From Rhizomys pruinosus (lineage: Eukaryota; Chordata; Mammalia; Rodentia; Spalacidae): a stretch of DNA of 64,000 nucleotides. Location: contig VZQC01011955.1 in the NCBI GenBank assembly GCA_009823505.1, forward strand, positions 1,184,051-1,248,050. The letters run 5' to 3'. Of the stretch, positions 49,801 through 55,800 are shown piece by piece. The stretch's first letter is position 1. Each line of letters starts with the position of its first letter. The position numbers and the translations under genes are program-made. The notes under the pieces are model-generated. The model did not search any database, was not told the origin of the DNA, and saw nothing but the letters and a program-made list of their open reading frames with translations.

Positions 49801-52800
49801 CCCTCTTCCTCTGCCTTCTTTTCAGGGTTCTGTTCTGTGTCAGATTCAGCACTGGTATTGGGCCTCTCGGTTTCCATTGCATTCTCAGTATCTTCGGGAA
49901 CTTTGAGGAGCACAGTTTTTGCCCCTGAACTTGGCGTCTGCCCGGGCTTCTCTTTGGCGGGGCCAGGGTCAGGGTTGCTGTCTACTGACATCTCAGGGAG
50001 AGCAGATGACTTCTGCAGGTGGTCTCGTTTTTGCTTAAGTGTCAGTGGACTGCCAGAGGAAAATTCTCTCAGCTCCTCTGACCTTGATAGCTCTTCAGAG
50101 TCCGTAAGATCTTCCAGAGTTATAAGAGCAGAATCTTCATTGTCTGCTAACTGGTGATTTCCTGAGTCCTTAGAAGAAAAGTCTTTGGAACAGTCCTCCA
50201 CACTCACTTGCACAAGTGGAGTTGTACTCAGGCTAAGGATTGAAGGAGGACTGGGGATGGAGGGTGAGGAGGCAGCATTTTTGCCCGAGGCACCATCATT
50301 TCCTTGGTTTGTTGTCTCTTCTTCTTCATCACTTTCTACTATTCTGAGAGGTGGGAGAGGCTCAAACACAAGAGAGTCGCTGTCAGATGTGGAGAGAATT
50401 GAATGTTTCTCTGGCCCAGATGTTGAATCTGAGGACAAATCTATCAAATCTAAATCCTCTTTAGGAGCAGGCTTTCCTGGGGAGTCAACTTTCACCTCAA
50501 ATGTCTCCATGCAGTTTAACCTAACTTCTGGTATTACAGGCCTTCGGGTTTCTTGAAAACTTTCCATAGCTGGGTTCTCAGGGATATCAATAGTGTCCGG
50601 CCTGGTAGCAGAATTCTGTCTAGAACGTCCATGGTGGTCATTTGGTCGTGGTGTTATATAAGCAGCTTGGGCCGGAGGTTTATCTATGTCACATCGATCT
50701 ATGCAAGACTTCCTACGATGCTCATCTAATGTAAACAAGAGGGAGTCTGCATTCCCTATATCAAGAGATTTTTGTTTTAAAGAGCGTAGCTTTTTTTTCT
50801 GAATGCTTTCTTCTCTCACACAGTGCAGAATGCTGTCTTGTAAGGCACCCGTTTCTCTATATTCAGCCAGTTCTATTTCACCTGATTAAAACAGAAAAAG
50901 CTAGTACTATTTCACTTGGAGATTCACCATTTTCCCCTCATACTTGGGCACATAACTGGCATAAATCGTAATTATAATCCCAGCTCTACAAGAAGGGAAA
51001 ACTGACTTTGACTTTCTGGCCAAGTTTTTGTAAGGTTCATTCTAATTTCAAAAGCTGGAAAACTTTGGTATGAAAGAAACCAAAATGGTAATTCAAGATC
51101 TGATTTCCAAAATTAAGGTTTGGGATAACTCCTCAGCTCTGATATTCATTTTATATTAGACAGGTTTTGGGGCTTTTGTTTTGTTTTGTTTTTTTGTTTT
51201 GTTTTGCTTTGGCTGAGGCAGGTTGAGGAACCTGTGTTCAAATTGTGTGGAAGAGAAGCAAACATTTTGCAACAAATTAAATCAAGCAATGGCCCCTGAA
51301 GACGATCATGACATTAATGATGTATCTGTCAACTCACGTATATATATAAGTGTGTATATATATATACTGTTTGTGCATACATATATATAAATCAACAATA
51401 TCAAAATATGTAGTAACATAATAAAATTGAGATTTCACCCCAAACAAACGGTAGAGTACAACATTTTTGCATAAAATTACTAAAAGAAAAATTCATACTT
51501 CTCTGAACATTCATCTCAACCGGCTGATATTTCACCATTTTGCTGCCGCCTATCCTTTTCAATCTTGCAAAAAAAGTTTGAGACTCTTTATTGCAGGGTC
51601 CAGTAGGTGTATCATGAATATCAGATTCATCAAAAACACTATCTTCTTCTAATTGGGGAGAGAAAGTCAAAATTACACTTAAGAGGTTATTCTCTCTTAG
51701 GCTGTGTCTACACAAGCATTTCAGCAAAAGCATCCAGAGCAGTCTAGGGTGTCGCTGCACCAGCAAAGTTCGGCTACAGGTTTATATTTCATCCAGATTA
51801 TCTTGACTGGACAGAGCAGCCTGTTACAAGATTGCCTATCATTTCCCATATGATAATTCTTGGCATTTTTTGAAAAGCATCTCAATAGACAACCAGCGCC
51901 TTCCTTGGGGAAATTTTTCCAGTGCATTTAAAACTGAATGACACACAGTTGCCAGTTACTTTATCCAGGAATGTGGGTATTCTTTGAACTTGCCTGCAGC
52001 TTTCAATAGACTTTCAGGCCAATTTGAAAAGAGGAAATTAGGTGACATGTGTGGGTCTCACCCTTTCCAACTTATATGTGCCTTCCTGGGATTTGGGAGC
52101 TGGCATAGACACAGCCTAACAGTACATGCACCTTATACTTTGAGAATGCAAAATACTGTACTCTACTCGGTAATGAAACACACAACACACAGAAAAAGCT
52201 TCGAAAGCCACTTGTCATCTCCAAAGCTCCACAAATGATTATGGACTGAAAGAGTAAACAAAGGAAAAGGAAAACAGAAAATAATATTTCTTCCAATTAT
52301 AATAAGGCGTTTCTCTGAGGCATTTCTTATGTGTAACTGTAATGAATTTCATGAATCCTAGAAGAAGTTTGTGACTCATGATCCTAGGCTCCATAAAGCT
52401 ATTAGTCACCTAATGCCTAGCAAGCTTATTTATATGTCTTTTCTTCATATGTCCTTTTTTCCATCCCCACTTGGTCACTTTTAAATCAAAATAATCCAAG
52501 CAACACATTCTATGCTACAACTTCCAAGGTTTGATTCACAAGCTTTTCTTCTTTTATTCTTTTGAAAGGGCAAGGCACATAAAAGCAGTAAGGAAAACAC
52601 TACCAAGATCTACTTTATAACACAGTGAATAAAATGACCTACTCTCTGGGTTGGATATCACTGAAGTCATAATATTTGGCCTATATGTATACCTACATGT
52701 GACAAAATGAGACCCAGATGATTATGATTATTCTAGATTTTTGAATATAGGAAAATGTAAACACTAAGTTTAAGGACCAATCTGACCCTAACGCACAAGA

Positions 52801-55800
52801 ATCTAATGGTGAATAAAACCCAAAGCAATAAATTTTAGGTGACATAACCATAGTAATCTTTTAAATCAAAACATTAACAATCAAAATGGATACAAAGCTC
52901 TAAGTGAACTTCCACAAAGATGAGACAGTTCATCATATCCCCACATTTCTGGGGAAATGCAACAAAATGACCTACTTTTTTACTTTTAAAAATCTCATTT
53001 GAAAAATAGTTTTCTATGCAAAAATCAATGTTGACTTCCATTTCAAATCTTTGGAATAATTTAAAATGTACTGTGTTGCATGATAGAGATGGGAAGACAC
53101 CAAGGTGATCCTTTCTACCCAGGAAGACTTATCTGGGGTTGGCCTGGACACTGAGCACTGAAAACACCCATAACTTAAGGAAATCTATGCAATTTCCCAG
53201 AGGCCTAAGCTGCCAGACAACATATTCTTCAAGAAGGATCTGAATGGGTACAGGACTTAATCTACTTCTCAGTTTGATCTGAAGCCAACTTAGTTCCCTG
53301 ATCCTCTTAGTAACAAGCAGTGGATCGTTGGCCACTAGCCAAGCTACTACTGCTTCTGGAGAATCTCCACTAATTCAGACTGGTCCAATGCCACGAGGGG
53401 TTATTAGAATTAGTTTTCTCCCAGAACTGGATTAGATGACATCAGCTTTTATAATTCCAGTCACACTGTGTGACATTTACCAGAGCTATACACCTTGGTT
53501 CTTCATCTTTCACCTGAAAACATCCAGGCTGTAATTTCACTCAATTTAACATTTCATTCTACTGTTGCCTTTGAGGAAAAGCTATCAATGGAAACTGTAT
53601 CAACATTGGAAATAATTTAATCTTATACACAAAGATTCTTCATTTGCACTGCCTTCCTTGAATCACTTCATGCTGAATAGCGAGGCAAGGAAAAAGCACT
53701 CAGCAAACTGAGACTGAATTCAAATTCTATGATCACAAAGTTCCCAGGGCAAACTAGAGACACTCAAATGATGATTCCATTGACTGCCAACCAAGATTTA
53801 TATCAGATCCTCAAAGCAAGATGTCTTTCACATGGAAGAAAAGGCTTACAAATGCTGCTGAATCAAATGGCAGAAAATATTTTACCTAACATTTTATCTT
53901 AAGATATGGATTGCAGAAGCATAACAACTGTTTCTCTTGAATATTCAACAAAAAAAGTGAAAGCAACATTCCTGGGAGAGTTGAAAAATTAACAAATAGG
54001 ATGAGATATTTTTAACTTCATAATGATATGTGGGTTTGCTCGTCTATCTCCTTGGAAAAGTAATGACTCCTGTCCAGAAGTCCATTACATATTCGAACTA
54101 AGTTTGGGATGGAATTCTGTCACATAAAATACCTTTTTCCTTCTCGCTGTATCTGCTTATGTTGCTGTTGTCACTGTACAACGGTCCTGCCGTGGCATGA
54201 GGCTTGCAACTATGGTACTGGGCATTGAGTGTATTGACTGTTATGTGAATCAGGTGCAGCAGGGTCTTGCTGATATCACAGTCTTGGTATGGATACTGCT
54301 CAATAAAATGGGAGAAAAGAGAAATGGTTTTTTAAAGAGTAAGTTTTTCTTTTTTTTTTTTTAATTTTTTTTATTAATTTTATTTATTTCTGTATGTGTA
54401 TGAATGTACTGCCTGCATGCAAGTTTGTGCACCCGTGTCGTGCAATGCCGCGGAGGTCAGAAGAGGGTGTCGGATTCCCCTGGAACTGGAGTTCTCCTGG
54501 AATTGGAGTTACAGACGGTTCTTAGCCGCCATGTGGGTGCTGGGGATCGAACCCGGGTCCTCTGTAAGAGCGGTCGGCGCTCTTAACCACTAGGCCATCT
54601 CTCCAGCCCCTAAAGAGTAAGTTTTTCTACCTGATCACATTACATGTCTTTCTCATGAATAAAAAATGTATACATACAAAACTAAAACATAGATTCTGAT
54701 CAAGACTTTATTTTGTAAGAGACCCTATTGCTCTCTCTTTTGCACCAAGTCACTGACAGCAGTGCAGGCTAGTTCACAGCTTCTTTTAAAAACACTATTG
54801 GCATCCACATCCATAATTTCAAATATCTTCCTTATTGTCTGAAAAATAATTAATACTTGATAAAAATATGGGCTTCTAAGCATAATAGAAGTTAGTGATT
54901 AGCTTCTTACAATCTACTATATTTTGAAAGTTTATATTGGCATTCCCTCCTGTTTCTATTTTCATTCCAATACTTCTCAGCCTACATTTGGATCATAATA
55001 TTTCTTATTTTTTATCCCATGGGAATTCCTGCCTAAATGTCCTCTTGGTGCTATGAGACTCTCTGAGGAATCCAGGCCATCCCAACAGAGGTACCACAGC
55101 CTCTCACCTTGTAAAGGATGACGAGTAAGGCCTTCAACCACATCTGCCGGATGTGAGGCTTTAGGGACCAGAGGGAGCAGCGAGGCGGCTGTTGGAAATA
55201 ATGCCGTAGTTGAGGACAAGAGCAGTATTTGAGCACCTGAACCACCAGGGGGAGAAGGTGTTTGCCCAAGTTAATGTTATAGTCCATAACCTGAAATAGA
55301 AGAATATTAGTAACTGAAAGAAAACAGTACACATTCAGAAATCGAAAGGAAAGATTTGAACTATCACAACACAAACAGAGGCAAGATGTTTAATAGGAAC
55401 CTCCAATGTATTAAAAGGAATAGGTATTATACATAAAGTGGGGGGGTTCATAATAAAATTTAAAACTTGTAAACTGAAAGTTTTTATCATATTATCCATT
55501 TTATTTTGATCTGAAAATAAAATCGCATCTATTAAAATACCTATTAATGTTACTAAGTAGGATCATACTAGTCTCAATGGAAAACATTTGCATTGGTAAT
55601 CATGTGGAGAAACGGGCATACTTAGACAACTCTGGCAAGAATATAAATTAGTATAATCTTCTAGAACAGCAGTTTAGCACAATGTATTCAGAAGAAAAAG
55701 AGCATACCCTCTAATATGGTGGCTAAATGTATCTGAAGGGAATGATCAGGCAAATGTCAAAAAATGTTATATATGAAGATATTCAACATGGCTTTGTTAT

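Noticed and set aside
49837..50556. Two plus-strand ORFs of 106 and 123 codons
   Set aside because: They are antisense to the large Unc79 exon, with Ser-rich composition mirroring its codons. No splice or promoter context.
535..54593. Recurring 60-65 codon ORFs with peptides like MYCLHVGLCTRVVQCRGGQK
   Set aside because: They are translations of the B2/B3-type SINE. They occur at each copy and on either strand, with no gene structure.
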